64,000 bases of DNA from Actinomycetota bacterium. GTDB lineage: Bacteria; Actinomycetota; Actinomycetes; Nanopelagicales; Nanopelagicaceae. This document shows, in pieces, positions 9,013 to 17,754 of the stretch. The DNA lies in NCBI GenBank assembly GCA_947450545.1, contig CANFVU010000001.1, forward strand, positions 86,052 through 150,051, read 5' to 3'. The number at the start of each line of letters is the position of its first letter. Positions within the stretch are counted from its first letter, which is position 1. A program made the position numbers and the translations under genes. The notes under the pieces are model-generated. The model saw nothing but the letters and a program-made list of their open reading frames with translations. It had not been told where the DNA came from and ran no database searches.

Positions 9013-9933
9013 CTAGAGAGTTTCGATGACTCGCGCTCCATGAACAGGCCCAGATGCCCTCATAACGCCTCCAACAACGCCACTGGCGCTGAGTGCAACA
9101 GTCAGATCAAGCGCTTTCTCCTCATCTTCGACGAGAAAAACAACAGTTGGACCAGATCCAGATACCAAACCACCAAGTGCGCCATATTCCTCGCCGACAT
9201 CAAGAACGAGTCGCAGAGTTGGGCGCAGTGAGCAAGCTGCAGGTTGTAAATCATTTGTCATCGCTTCACCAACACCACGAGCATCAGCTGCTCGAAGAGA
9301 TTGAAGCAATAAATCACTTGTCTGCGGACGGGCTATATCTAACCCTTCGCGAAGGCGATCACATTCTTTGTAAACAGCTGGAGTGGAGAGTCCACTTCCA
9401 GACATCGCCACAACCCAGTGATACGTACCTCGGGAAAGTGCAGGAGTGAGTTGATCGCCGTGACCACGTCCAACTGCAATTCCGCCAGCGATTGCAAAGG
9501 GAACATCGCTTCCAAGTTCAGCAGCAATTCCTTCCATATCATCGCGAGATAAATTCAGTGCAAAGAGCGCATCCATTGCAACAATCACTCCAGCAGCATC
9601 GGCGCTACCACCAGCCATGCCGCCAGCAACAGGAATCTCTTTCTTTAAATGAATTGTTAAATCTTTACTTGTTCCATAACGAAGAGCCATTATCTCTGCT
9701 GCTTTATATGCAAGGTTTGATGAATCTGTGGGAACGCCATGAGATGTTGGACCCGAAACAGAAAGGGTTATTCCGTTGCCCTCGGGAGCATGACGCAATG
9801 AAACTTCATCAAAAATGGAAATCGCTTGGAAGACACTGACAACTTCGTGGTATCCATCGCTCCCTAAAGGCCCAACAGAAAGTTGCAAGTTCACCTTTGC
9901 GGGAACTCGAACAACAACGCCTCTAGTAATCAC
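9013..9933 (-). CDS. ispE: 4-diphosphocytidyl-2-C-methyl-D-erythritol kinase
   Basis: ATP-dependent kinase of the MEP isoprenoid pathway. The 306-residue GHMP-family protein has the N-terminal VRVPAKVNLQLSVG substrate motif, the glycine-rich ATP loop PVAGGMAGGSADAAG near residue 95-110, and a C-terminal VSGSGPTVV motif. Start is GTG at 9933, exactly six bases after TACGCT, so the mRNA is probably leaderless. It lies 18 bases after the rsmA stop; rsmA-ispE linkage is conserved in actinobacteria. Confidence 0.96.
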   Translation of the reverse strand: MITRGVVVRVPAKVNLQLSVGPLGSDGYHEVVSVFQAISIFDEVSLRHAPEGNGITLSVSGPTSHGVPTDSSNLAYKAAEIMALRYGTSKDLTIHLKKEIPVAGGMAGGSADAAGVIVAMDALFALNLSRDDMEGIAAELGSDVPFAIAGGIAVGRGHGDQLTPALSRGTYHWVVAMSGSGLSTPAVYKECDRLREGLDIARPQTSDLLLQSLRAADARGVGEAMTNDLQPAACSLRPTLRLVLDVGEEYGALGGLVSGSGPTVVFLVEDEEKALDLTVALSASGVVGGVMRASGPVHGARVIETL

Positions 9934-9945
9934 ATCTATAGCGTA
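9934..9945 (-). promoter_or_regulatory. Predicted leaderless promoter of ispE
   Basis: A -10 hexamer TACGCT (9945-9940) stands six bases before the GTG start, placing the predicted transcript start at the start codon. No ribosome site is visible. Confidence 0.6.
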
Positions 9946-9951
9946 TTGCTT

Positions 9952-10779
9952 TTATTGTGCTTGAGCGATTCTGATGTAGTCCGAAAGCGCGAGTGCTTCG
10001 CCTCGAATTGTTGGGTCTACCCCAGCCCGTTCAATAATCGCGCTTGCTTCGCTGCCCAAGAGCCCTGAGAGAGCGCTACGAAGCATCTTTCTGCGTTGAG
10101 CGAATGCTCCATCAATCAAAGCAAATGTCTTTAAGCGCAGGGTTTCATCTCCTGGGACATCACGGCGATCAAATCTGACAAGCGAGGAATCCACATTTGG
10201 TACTGGCCAAAAGATACTTCGACCAACGTTTCCAGCAGATGTGAGTTCTCCCCACCACGTGGCTTTCACTGAAGGCGATCCATACGCTTTGCTTCCTGGT
10301 TTTGCTACGAGGCGATCGGCAACTTCACTTTGAACCATCACAACGCCTGTACGCAAAGTTGGAAGTTTCTCAAAAGCACGTAGAAGGACTGGAACAGAGA
10401 CGTTATATGGAAGATTCGCAACGAGAACTGTTGGAGATGGCGTGAGCGCTTCGAGGTTCATCGCATCTTCATTGATTACTGTTAAAAGTTGTGGATCAAA
10501 TCCATGACGTTCGACAGTCATTGGAAGTTCTTCCGCTAGTCGAGTGTCGATTTCAATCACGATAACTTCAGAAGCAGCTTCCATAAGAGCAAGAGTGAGT
10601 GAGCCCAGCCCCGGACCAATTTCAAGTGCAACATCGCTTTTCGCTACATCTGCACTTTTAACAATTCGCCGACATGTGTTTGCATCAACAACGAAATTTT
10701 GTCCAAGTTTCTTTGTGGGATTTACTCCGATACGAGCTGCGATCTCGCGAATTTCAGCTGCGCCAAGAAGACCTGTCAT
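9952..10779 (-). CDS. rsmA: 16S rRNA dimethyladenosine transferase (A1518/A1519)
   Basis: Dimethylates two adjacent adenines at the 3' end of 16S rRNA during 30S assembly. The 275-residue protein has the KsgA N-terminal KLGQNFVVDANT, SAM motif I LEIGPGLGSLTLAL near residue 55, and the catalytic NLPYNVSVP near residue 123. Its ATG overlaps the tatD stop (ATGA), so translation is probably coupled. Many actinobacteria carry rpfB between tatD and rsmA; there is no space for it here. Confidence 0.97.
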   Translation of the reverse strand: MTGLLGAAEIREIAARIGVNPTKKLGQNFVVDANTCRRIVKSADVAKSDVALEIGPGLGSLTLALMEAASEVIVIEIDTRLAEELPMTVERHGFDPQLLTVINEDAMNLEALTPSPTVLVANLPYNVSVPVLLRAFEKLPTLRTGVVMVQSEVADRLVAKPGSKAYGSPSVKATWWGELTSAGNVGRSIFWPVPNVDSSLVRFDRRDVPGDETLRLKTFALIDGAFAQRRKMLRSALSGLLGSEASAIIERAGVDPTIRGEALALSDYIRIAQAQ

Positions 10780-11636
10780 CGTGCGAACTCGCCATAGACG
10801 CGGGTTGTATTTTCAACAATCGCTCTGCACAACTCGTCGATATCCATCTGGCGAACTTCTGCCATCAGTCGAAGTGTGTGAGGAATTTGGGCAGGAGTAT
10901 TTAAAAGTCCGCGATTAGGGGTCGGAGTAAGGAATGGTGAATCAGTTTCGACAAGGATGCGCTCAAGAGGTGTCACAGCAAGTGCGTCGCGCAGGTGCGG
11001 CGCATTCTTGAATGTAACTGTTCCCGCAAAAGAGAGGTAATAACCATGCGTGGCACATTCGCGGGCCATCTCGGCATCCCCCGAATAGCAGTGAAAAACA
11101 ACTCTCTCAGGCGCGCCAACTTCGAGCAAAGTATCGAGAACTGCGCGATGTGCATCTCGATCATGAATCATAAGAGCTTTATTTACATCTTTTGCGATTT
11201 GGATATGACGCTTAAAAGAATAAATCTGTTTCTCTTGTCCTTCAGGAGCAGTGCGAAAGAAATCGAGCCCAGTCTCTCCAATGGCACACACGCGAGGATG
11301 TTTCGCAAGGTCTGCAATCTTCTCCAAATCACCTTCTAAATCTTTTGTTACAGGCGCATCATTTGGATGAAGTGCAACCGCTGCAAGCACTCGCCCAGGA
11401 AAAGCTTCAGCACATCGAACTCCCCAAGCAGATTGTTCAGCGGAATATCCCACTTGGATAACTCGATCGATGCCAACGCTTTGTGCTTCATCCAGCACAG
11501 CGGCAATCAAAGGTGAATCAGGTTCTGATTCGGTGATGAGTTCGAGGTGGGCATGATTATCAATGCATACTGAAGTGAGGGGCGCAGGAAGCGGTGCAAC
11601 TTCGCGTTCTTTGTCGAGCGAGAAGCGATCGGACAT
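10776..11636 (-). CDS. tatD: TatD-family metal-dependent deoxyribonuclease
   Basis: TIM-barrel metallohydrolase, described in other bacteria as a 3'-5' DNase. The 286-residue protein shows DNHAHLEL (His-x-His metal site) near residue 28, IGETGLDFF, FHCYSGD and VETDSPFLTP, the last supplying the catalytic Asp. It follows metG by 6 bases and overlaps rsmA by 4, forming metG-tatD-rsmA-ispE. The exact substrate in the cell is not settled for most TatD proteins. Confidence 0.93.
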   Translation of the reverse strand: MSDRFSLDKEREVAPLPAPLTSVCIDNHAHLELITESEPDSPLIAAVLDEAQSVGIDRVIQVGYSAEQSAWGVRCAEAFPGRVLAAVALHPNDAPVTKDLEGDLEKIADLAKHPRVCAIGETGLDFFRTAPEGQEKQIYSFKRHIQIAKDVNKALMIHDRDAHRAVLDTLLEVGAPERVVFHCYSGDAEMARECATHGYYLSFAGTVTFKNAPHLRDALAVTPLERILVETDSPFLTPTPNRGLLNTPAQIPHTLRLMAEVRQMDIDELCRAIVENTTRVYGEFAR

Positions 11637-11642
11637 TCTGAG

Positions 11643-13196
11643 TTATTGCTTCTCTTCAAGTCGAGGGAAAAGTACTGCTCCCTTTGTGACGATTGAACCA
11701 GGCTTTAACTGACCCCAGGTTGCAACGTCAGAGATTTTTTGTGAAGCAAGATCGGATTGAACTCCAAGGCTTTCCCATAAAATCTGCGTGGTAGCAGGCA
11801 TGACGGGATGAAGAAGAATCGCTAACGCACGAATGGATTCGGCAGTGTTGTACAGAATTGCATCCAACTCTTCTTTGCGGCTCTCATCTTTTGCAACGGC
11901 CCATGGCTCTTTTTCGGTCACATAACCATTGACGCGCTTACAGAAATCCATCACCGCATTGATTCCGCCTTGGAAATCTAAAGCACACATAGCTTTATCT
12001 GCTTTTGCCACAGTTTCGGCAAGGGCGCTCTCAAGTATTGGCTCGTGAGCAACTGCAGGAATAGCGCCACCACAGTACTTTTCAATCATGGCAATCAAAC
12101 GTGAAGCCAAATTACCAAAATCATTGGCTAATTCACTCGTGTATCGCGCATTCATATCTTCCCAAGAGAATGATCCATCCTGGCCAAAAGGAATAGCGCG
12201 CAAGAAGTAATAACGAAAAGCGTCAACGCCAAAGTGATCGGTGATATCTGCAGGAGCAATGCCGGTGAGCTTGCTCTTGCTCATTTTTTCTCCGCCAACA
12301 AGGAGCCAACCATGGGCAAAAACTTTGCGAGGAACAGGCAACCCGGCTGCCATCAACATTGCTGGCCAAATCACTGCATGGAAACGCAAAATATCTTTAC
12401 CGACTAAGTGCACATCACAAGGCCAAGTTTGGGCGAACTTCTTTCCGCCTTCGCTTTGAGCCTCGTCTCCCACGCCAACTGCTGTTGCGTAATTAAGAAG
12501 GGCGTCGAACCAGACATAAACAACTTGCTTGGTATCCCATGGGACTGGAATTCCCCAATCAAAAGTTGAGCGAGAAATCGAGAGGTCTTGTACGCCACCC
12601 TCTAAGAATGCAAGGACTTCATTGCGAGCGCTTGCAGGTTCACATGCTTCAGGGTTCTTCGTGTAATGCTCAATCAGTGCTGGAACAAAGTGGCTGAGCT
12701 TGAAGAACCAATTCTCTTCGCTGACATTCTCGACAGGAGTCGAGTGGATAGGACACTTACCTTCGATGAGATCGCCAGGTAATTTAAATTCTTCACACCC
12801 AATGCAATAAGGGCCTTCATATTTTCCGGAATAGATAAAACCTTTATCTTTAAGATCAGAGAGGAATCGCTGTACGCGATCCATGTGGCGTGGCTCGGTG
12901 GTACGAATAAAATCATCATTCGCGATATTGAGACTTTTCCAAACAGGCTTCCATGCATCTTCAACTAAACGATCACACCAATCTTGCGGGGATACGTTGT
13001 TCTTTGTTGCAGTATTCAAGACTTTTTGACCGTGCTCGTCGGTGCCAGTCAAGAACCAAACCGATTCACCTTTTTGACGATGCCAGCGAGTGAGGACATC
13101 CCCAGCTACCGTCGTATATGCATGGCCAATGTGTGGCGCATCGTTGACGTAGTAGATAGGTGTCGTTAAGTAGAACGACTTATCGGCTGAACTCAT
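11643..13196 (-). CDS. metG: Methionyl-tRNA synthetase
   Basis: Charges tRNA-Met for initiation and elongation. The 517-residue protein has the HIGH-type motif HIGHAYTTV near residue 22, a small knuckle with CIGCEEF and KCPIH in the connective peptide, and GGEKMSKSKLTG near residue 305. It lacks the C-terminal tRNA-binding (EMAP-like) domain found in longer MetG forms; short forms are common in actinobacteria. The ATG at 13196 is six bases after TAAGAT, so the transcript is probably leaderless. It heads the metG-tatD-rsmA-ispE run. Confidence 0.97.
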   Translation of the reverse strand: MSSADKSFYLTTPIYYVNDAPHIGHAYTTVAGDVLTRWHRQKGESVWFLTGTDEHGQKVLNTATKNNVSPQDWCDRLVEDAWKPVWKSLNIANDDFIRTTEPRHMDRVQRFLSDLKDKGFIYSGKYEGPYCIGCEEFKLPGDLIEGKCPIHSTPVENVSEENWFFKLSHFVPALIEHYTKNPEACEPASARNEVLAFLEGGVQDLSISRSTFDWGIPVPWDTKQVVYVWFDALLNYATAVGVGDEAQSEGGKKFAQTWPCDVHLVGKDILRFHAVIWPAMLMAAGLPVPRKVFAHGWLLVGGEKMSKSKLTGIAPADITDHFGVDAFRYYFLRAIPFGQDGSFSWEDMNARYTSELANDFGNLASRLIAMIEKYCGGAIPAVAHEPILESALAETVAKADKAMCALDFQGGINAVMDFCKRVNGYVTEKEPWAVAKDESRKEELDAILYNTAESIRALAILLHPVMPATTQILWESLGVQSDLASQKISDVATWGQLKPGSIVTKGAVLFPRLEEKQ

Positions 13197-13208
13197 CCGC
13201 GAATCTTA
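13197..13208 (-). promoter_or_regulatory. Predicted leaderless promoter of metG
   Basis: TAAGAT (13208-13203) is six bases before the metG ATG. It lies in the 15-base gap between metG and the rsmI stop. Confidence 0.65.
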
Positions 13209-13211
13209 TCC

Positions 13212-14057
13212 TTATTTACCAAGGCCTTTGTGCTGCACCATCGCGTCAAAAACAGTGCGCTTAGCGATACCAGTCTGCTTTGCAACGGCGGCAATAGCCT
13301 CTTTGCGAGACTCTCCTGCACTTTCTCGAGCTAATACCTGTTCAATTAATTCACTTTCACTGAACTCGCGAAGTTCAGGATTGAATCCTTCAATCACAAT
13401 TGTTATTTCGCCCAATATTTCTTTTGAAGCTGCCCATTCGACAATTTCTGAAACAGTTCCTCGTGCAACTTCTTCATATGTCTTAGTCATTTCGCGGCAC
13501 ACTGCAATCTGGCGATCGTTTCCGAAGGCGAGAGAAATGTCGTTGAGAGATTCAATGAGGCGGTGCGGCGCTTCGAAAATAATGATTGTGCGCTCTTCAG
13601 TCGCACGTGCTTCAAACCAAGCGAGTCGAGCACCTGATGTTCGCGGTGGAAACCCATCGAAACAAAATGAATCTGTTGGAAGACCCGAAAGAAGCAGCGC
13701 CGTTGTCACTGCACTTGGACCCGGAAGCACAGAGATTTGAATATTTCGTGCTACAGCTTCACGCGCAAGTCGATATCCAGGATCACTGATGCCCGGCATT
13801 CCTGCATCTGTAACAACGAGCAAATCATGGCCCTCTTCTAATATTTGTAAAAGAGGTTCGAGACGTTCATTCTCATTTCCTTCAAAGAAAGAAATCACTT
13901 TCGCTTCGTGGCGAATTCCAAGATCCTGACAGAGGCGTCCAAAGCGCCTGGAATCTTCTGCAGCAACAAACTTTGCCTGCTCAATACTCTCTTTGAGGCG
14001 CGCTGATGCATCACCTGGGTTACCCAGTGGAATAGCGGCCAGAATTAACACAGCCAT
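13212..14057 (-). CDS. rsmI: 16S rRNA 2'-O-ribose C1402 methyltransferase
   Basis: SAM-dependent methyltransferase acting on C1402 of 16S rRNA in the ribosomal P site. The 281-residue tetrapyrrole-methylase-fold protein has GNPGDASARLKE at the N terminus, AAEDSRR near residue 35, VTDAGMPGISDPG near residue 82 and LPGPSAV near residue 107. It is divergent from pmt, with only 26 bases between start codons; the same rsmI/pmt divergence is known in other actinobacteria. Confidence 0.96.
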   Translation of the reverse strand: MAVLILAAIPLGNPGDASARLKESIEQAKFVAAEDSRRFGRLCQDLGIRHEAKVISFFEGNENERLEPLLQILEEGHDLLVVTDAGMPGISDPGYRLAREAVARNIQISVLPGPSAVTTALLLSGLPTDSFCFDGFPPRTSGARLAWFEARATEERTIIIFEAPHRLIESLNDISLAFGNDRQIAVCREMTKTYEEVARGTVSEIVEWAASKEILGEITIVIEGFNPELREFSESELIEQVLARESAGESRKEAIAAVAKQTGIAKRTVFDAMVQHKGLGK

Positions 14058-14071
14058 ATTCTCGCAGGCTC

Positions 14072-14083
14072 TAGGCTGTAGGC
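14072..14083 (+). promoter_or_regulatory. Predicted leaderless promoter of pmt
   Basis: TAGGCT at 14072-14077, then six bases, then the pmt ATG. The whole rsmI-pmt divergent region is only 26 bases, so both promoters are packed into it. Confidence 0.65.
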
Positions 14084-15412
14084 ATGACCGGAACTCTCCT
14101 CAAAGGTTCGGAACGAGCCCGCGATAGCGCTACAGCTGTGGGGTTTGTACTTATCGCTTTAGTTATGCGGATATGGCATCTCTCGAGACCAAAAGGCTTT
14201 ATTTTTGATGAAGTTTATTATGCAAAGAATGCCCACTCACTTGTCCAGCATGGGGTGGAGCTTCAAGCAAATGGAAACGCTGAATTCATCGTACATCCAC
14301 CGGTTGGAAAGTGGTTGATTGGGCTTGGTATCAAAGCCTTTGGATTCAATGAATTTGGGTGGAGGTTTTCTTCAGCACTTATCGGAGCGATATCAGTTGG
14401 ATTAATTTTTCTCCTAGCAAGGAAACTTTTTGATAGCTACTACCTTGCTTGCACAGCATCTCTCCTCTCGTTGGTCGATGGATTGCACTTGGTGCACTCT
14501 CGTACAGCCCTACTCGATATCTTCCTAATGTTTTTCCTCCTCCTCTCTGTATATTTCATCGCAATTAGTAAGCCGTGGTTTGCATCTATATCTCTTGGTC
14601 TAGCTCTTGGAACTAAGTGGAGCGGGATTTATTACATGGTAGCTCTTGGCGCTTTCATGCTTTACGTAGATTTCCGAAATCAAAAAGCGCTTGAGACCGA
14701 ATTCCCGATTCGCGAAGTCGTCAAAAAGAATCTCTTGAAGCGAATGTTGCAATTTGGAATTATTCCGATTGCAACATATATAGCTTCTTGGTCTGGTTGG
14801 TTTTTAACACGAGGTGGGTGGGATCGAACCTGGTCCAAATCTCCAATCTCCTCGTTCATTCACTATCACTCTGAGATGTGGAACTTTCATACAAACCTCA
14901 CAGAGGCGCATTCGTATTCAGCTAACCCATGGAGTTGGCTCATTATGGGTCGGCCAACTTCCTTCTTCTATGCATCGCCTAAAAGTTGTGGAACATCTGC
15001 ATGCTCGCAAGAAATTCTTGCTTTGGGGACTCCCCTGTTGTGGTGGAGCGCTGTCGTGGCAATTGTTGTAACTATTGGATATTGGTTGGCAAGGCGTGAA
15101 TGGCAGAGCGGCTTTCTATTGCTCGCTGTTGCTGCTGGATATGCGCCATGGTTCTTGATGCAGAAGAGAACGATGTTTACTTTTTATGCGATTGCATTTG
15201 AGCCTTTTCTTATACTGGTCATTGTGTATGCGCTCTCCAAGTTCCTCGAGAGAGATCAAAATGGGCTGATTCCACGACATCGCCTTTACGCGACATACGT
15301 GTGGTTAACGCTCGTTGTAGTGAATTTTTGGTACTTCTTGCCTCTATATACAGCAGATGTGATCACGTACACGGCATGGTTCAACCGCATGTGGCTTCCT
15401 TCGTGGATTTAG
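14084..15412 (+). CDS. pmt: Dolichyl-phosphate-mannose--protein mannosyltransferase (GT39)
   Basis: Integral membrane glycosyltransferase that O-mannosylates Ser/Thr of exported proteins using a polyprenyl-phosphate-mannose donor. The 442-residue protein has many hydrophobic segments and the conserved first-loop FIFDEVYYAKN motif near residue 40, where the Asp-Glu pair is required in the family, followed by HPPVGKWLIGLG. The ATG follows TAGGCT by six bases, suggesting a leaderless mRNA. It ends six bases from the convergent sepX-like gene. Retention in a compact genome suggests that exported proteins are glycosylated. Confidence 0.93.
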   Translation: MTGTLLKGSERARDSATAVGFVLIALVMRIWHLSRPKGFIFDEVYYAKNAHSLVQHGVELQANGNAEFIVHPPVGKWLIGLGIKAFGFNEFGWRFSSALIGAISVGLIFLLARKLFDSYYLACTASLLSLVDGLHLVHSRTALLDIFLMFFLLLSVYFIAISKPWFASISLGLALGTKWSGIYYMVALGAFMLYVDFRNQKALETEFPIREVVKKNLLKRMLQFGIIPIATYIASWSGWFLTRGGWDRTWSKSPISSFIHYHSEMWNFHTNLTEAHSYSANPWSWLIMGRPTSFFYASPKSCGTSACSQEILALGTPLLWWSAVVAIVVTIGYWLARREWQSGFLLLAVAAGYAPWFLMQKRTMFTFYAIAFEPFLILVIVYALSKFLERDQNGLIPRHRLYATYVWLTLVVVNFWYFLPLYTADVITYTAWFNRMWLPSWI

Positions 15413-15418
15413 CCCTGC

Positions 15419-16147
15419 TTATTCGTTAACGACGCGACCGTTCTCGCTCGCTGCTTCTTCTGCAAGTTCTTGATCAAAGAGATCAGTGCGAGAAGGTAAA
15501 GACATTGCTTGAAGCATTTCTTGCTCCGCGCTCCATGTTCCTGGAACTGTTAAATCAATAACGCGCTTTGGTGTAATCGCTTTTGCTGCAGTGACATATG
15601 TTGGTTTGGGAACATTTACCGGCTGCCAACCGCTGCGATCTTTAGGAATGACGACAACGCCAGAAAGCTCATTGCGATCTGAGAGTGGAATCCAGTGATC
15701 GGTTGCTGCTTGCGCATCAAGAGAAATCAACGGAGATACGCGAACTGGAGCAGTTGTGACTTTTTCGAGAGCTTGAAGACGTCGTGCTTTGAGTTGAGCA
15801 GCGACAACTTGACGACGAACATTCACAAAATAAATTGCAAAACCTGAGACCGGAATCAAAAGCATCGACCATGCAATAAATCCAAGTGCTGCGATGACAA
15901 ATGATCCGACGAAGAGAGCGGTGAGTCCGGCAAAAATAGTTCTGCGTTGGGCAATGCGTTTACGCTTTTTCGCGGGATCTTCAAATTCAGGCAACATCGA
16001 TGAAGGAGATGATCCAACGACTTTCATTGCGCTTCTGAATTTTTCACTGCTGCGACCAGAAGAATCTTCGTGAGTACTGATCCAGCGAGGTAAGAAGTAG
16101 GCGACCCACATACCAATGATGATGAGGTAGATGAGTCCGGACGCCAT
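15419..16147 (-). CDS. sepX: SepX/GlpR-like membrane protein
   Basis: Protein of 242 residues with one N-terminal membrane segment (residues 3-20), a polar linker, a pair of hydrophobic segments near 72-110 separated by a short turn, and a C-terminal soluble part of about 130 residues. Topology and position fit the actinobacterial SepX/GlpR family, cell-division membrane proteins that bind the gephyrin-like Glp. The gene order sepX-rimJ-glp-fau supports this; sequence identity could not be tested. The ATG follows TATTTT by six bases. Confidence 0.65.
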   Translation of the reverse strand: MASGLIYLIIIGMWVAYFLPRWISTHEDSSGRSSEKFRSAMKVVGSSPSSMLPEFEDPAKKRKRIAQRRTIFAGLTALFVGSFVIAALGFIAWSMLLIPVSGFAIYFVNVRRQVVAAQLKARRLQALEKVTTAPVRVSPLISLDAQAATDHWIPLSDRNELSGVVVIPKDRSGWQPVNVPKPTYVTAAKAITPKRVIDLTVPGTWSAEQEMLQAMSLPSRTDLFDQELAEEAASENGRVVNE

Positions 16148-16159
16148 GGGTAAAAAATA
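16148..16159 (-). promoter_or_regulatory. Predicted leaderless promoter of sepX-like gene
   Basis: TATTTT (16159-16154) is six bases before the ATG at 16147. It gives this gene its own promoter inside the 58-base gap after rimJ. Confidence 0.55.
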
Positions 16160-16205
16160 ACTTGCTATGACCCGAAAAATGGGGATTTAGACCGCTATGT
16201 CCGTT

Positions 16206-16775
16206 TTAAATTCCCGGATTTTCTCTGACAAAAGTACTGTGATCTCGCCAGTCTCCGTCGATATGTAAGTACCGAGGGCGAAGTCCTTCATAGATATAGC
16301 CAGCTTTTTCAGCGACTTTTCGCGAAGCTTCATTCTCGGGACGCAAATTAATTTCAATTCTATGAAGCTGCAATTGAGAGAACGCGAATTCTGTAACTGC
16401 AACGACGGCCCGAGTCGTAAACCCTCGTCCCGCAAAGCGTTGATCAATCCAATAACCAATGTATCCGCCTCGATATGCCCCCATCACAATTCCCCCGAGA
16501 GTGACTTGGCCGATAAATCGTTCATTTCCTTGATCAGAAATCCAGAGCCCAAAGGAATATGAGCGGCCGGCCTTCATCTCTTGATTTTGAAAAGCAACCA
16601 TTCCGAAATAACTTGGCAACGGACCATCGCTGTCGAGGTCTGGGCGGGTAGCTTCCCAGGGAGTGAGCCAATCTCGGTTAACGCGTCGGACCTGCATCCA
16701 AATATCTCGATCGCGAAAACGAAGGGGGCGAAGAGTTAATTCACGGTCGCGAAGGATGGGACCGCGGGCAAACAT
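16206..16775 (-). CDS. RimJ/RimL-type GNAT N-acetyltransferase
   Basis: 189-residue GNAT-fold protein using acetyl-CoA. The RimJ/RimL pattern is visible: LTLRPLRFRDRD at the N terminus, IGQVTLGGIVMG near residue 92, GYWIDQRFAGRGFTTRA (acetyl-CoA loop) near residue 108, and LRPENEASRKVAEKAGY near residue 142. Its ATG overlaps the stop of the upstream MoeA-like gene (TAATG), so the two are translationally coupled. The substrate is unknown; ribosomal-protein or other N-terminal acetylation is typical for the family. It is conserved between glp/moeA and sepX homologues in actinobacteria. Confidence 0.88.
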   Translation of the reverse strand: MFARGPILRDRELTLRPLRFRDRDIWMQVRRVNRDWLTPWEATRPDLDSDGPLPSYFGMVAFQNQEMKAGRSYSFGLWISDQGNERFIGQVTLGGIVMGAYRGGYIGYWIDQRFAGRGFTTRAVVAVTEFAFSQLQLHRIEINLRPENEASRKVAEKAGYIYEGLRPRYLHIDGDWRDHSTFVRENPGI

Positions 16776-17689
16776 TAGAGAGCCCGCTCTAGAACCATTA
16801 CATCCACTATTTCACCTTTAAGAGCGCCAGGTGAATCTGAAGCAATAGCAATAAGTCCTTGAGCATCAGAAAGTGTTGCAAGCGTTTCTTGTTCAGCAAG
16901 CGGCGTAACCGTTAAGGAGTCTCCTTGAGCCAGAGATGCGCGGATCAACGAAGTTACTCCAACAGGTGACTCGATGTTCTGGGTCACTTTTGCTTTGAGG
17001 ACGGTGCGGTGAACGTTCACTGCTCCAAGCATTGTTCGAATCATCGGGCGAACAAATAGTTCGGCAGAGAGATACGCAGCAATGGGATCGCCAGGAAGAG
17101 TAATGACTGGAGTCTTATCTGGGCCAATCGTTCCAAAATTATGGCGGCCACTATTTTCAATATTAGGCAGTACGGTCGTAATCTCGCCTAATTCGCTCAG
17201 CACAGCTGTGATGAGATCGAAAGATTCATCATGACTTTCACCGCTTATAACAACGAGATCAGCACGAACGAGTTGATCTTCAACAACAGTTTTGAGTTGC
17301 TCGTGATTTTCAGGAATAGAGTGAACGCGATAACCCATCGCCCCCGCCTCTTTTACTGCAGTGGTGAGCATCCAGGAATTAGATTCAAATTCATCTTCGG
17401 AGCTCTGAAGTCTATTTCCAGGTTCTACCAAATCATCTCCTGCTGAAATCACCACAACGCGAGGATGCGGCCGAGTTGGAAGATGATCTAAACCAATGGA
17501 AGCTGCCAAACCAATTTGAGTAGAACGAATTCGCGAACCCTTTTTCAGAACATGGCGGTCGCCTGCGAAAATATCTTCAGCAAGGGTGGCTCCATGAGCA
17601 TCCAGTAGTGGCATATCGAATGATTCGAGAGGCGCAGAGATAGCGAGCAGCTGCGTTAAGAGTTCGCTGACTCCTACCTTCTTTTCCAT
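16775..17689 (-). CDS. Shortened MoeA/gephyrin-like protein (probable Glp)
   Basis: 304 residues, against about 400 for MoeA. An N-terminal helix and PLLDAHGATLAEDI (residues 28-40) match MoeA, but the sequence then jumps to GSRIRSTQIGLAASIG. This removes domain II and the usual DNSAMDGYA motif. The central fold is kept (ISAGDD 81-86, LPGDP 198-202), but the TSGG-type motif reads ISGESHDESFD and the KPG-type loop is replaced. A molybdenum-insertion role is therefore unlikely; a structural, gephyrin-like division role fits the neighbours. I choose ATG 17689 because TAGGGT lies exactly six bases before it; a GTG at 17695 is possible. Confidence 0.75.
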   Translation of the reverse strand: MEKKVGVSELLTQLLAISAPLESFDMPLLDAHGATLAEDIFAGDRHVLKKGSRIRSTQIGLAASIGLDHLPTRPHPRVVVISAGDDLVEPGNRLQSSEDEFESNSWMLTTAVKEAGAMGYRVHSIPENHEQLKTVVEDQLVRADLVVISGESHDESFDLITAVLSELGEITTVLPNIENSGRHNFGTIGPDKTPVITLPGDPIAAYLSAELFVRPMIRTMLGAVNVHRTVLKAKVTQNIESPVGVTSLIRASLAQGDSLTVTPLAEQETLATLSDAQGLIAIASDSPGALKGEIVDVMVLERAL

Positions 17690-17701
17690 GCTCACACCCT
17701 A
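17690..17701 (-). promoter_or_regulatory. Predicted leaderless promoter of the MoeA-like gene
   Basis: TAGGGT (17701-17696) is six bases before ATG 17689 and directly abuts the alternative GTG at 17695, so it favours the ATG as the start. Confidence 0.6.
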
Positions 17702-17754
17702 CCGAGTGGAGTGGCGCTTTCCAGTGAAGTAACTGCTTTTGTCGCGCACTGCTT

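Noticed and set aside
16775..17689. Ordinary MoeA of molybdenum cofactor synthesis
   Set aside because: Domain II and key active-site motifs are missing, and the gene neighbours match the Glp division locus.
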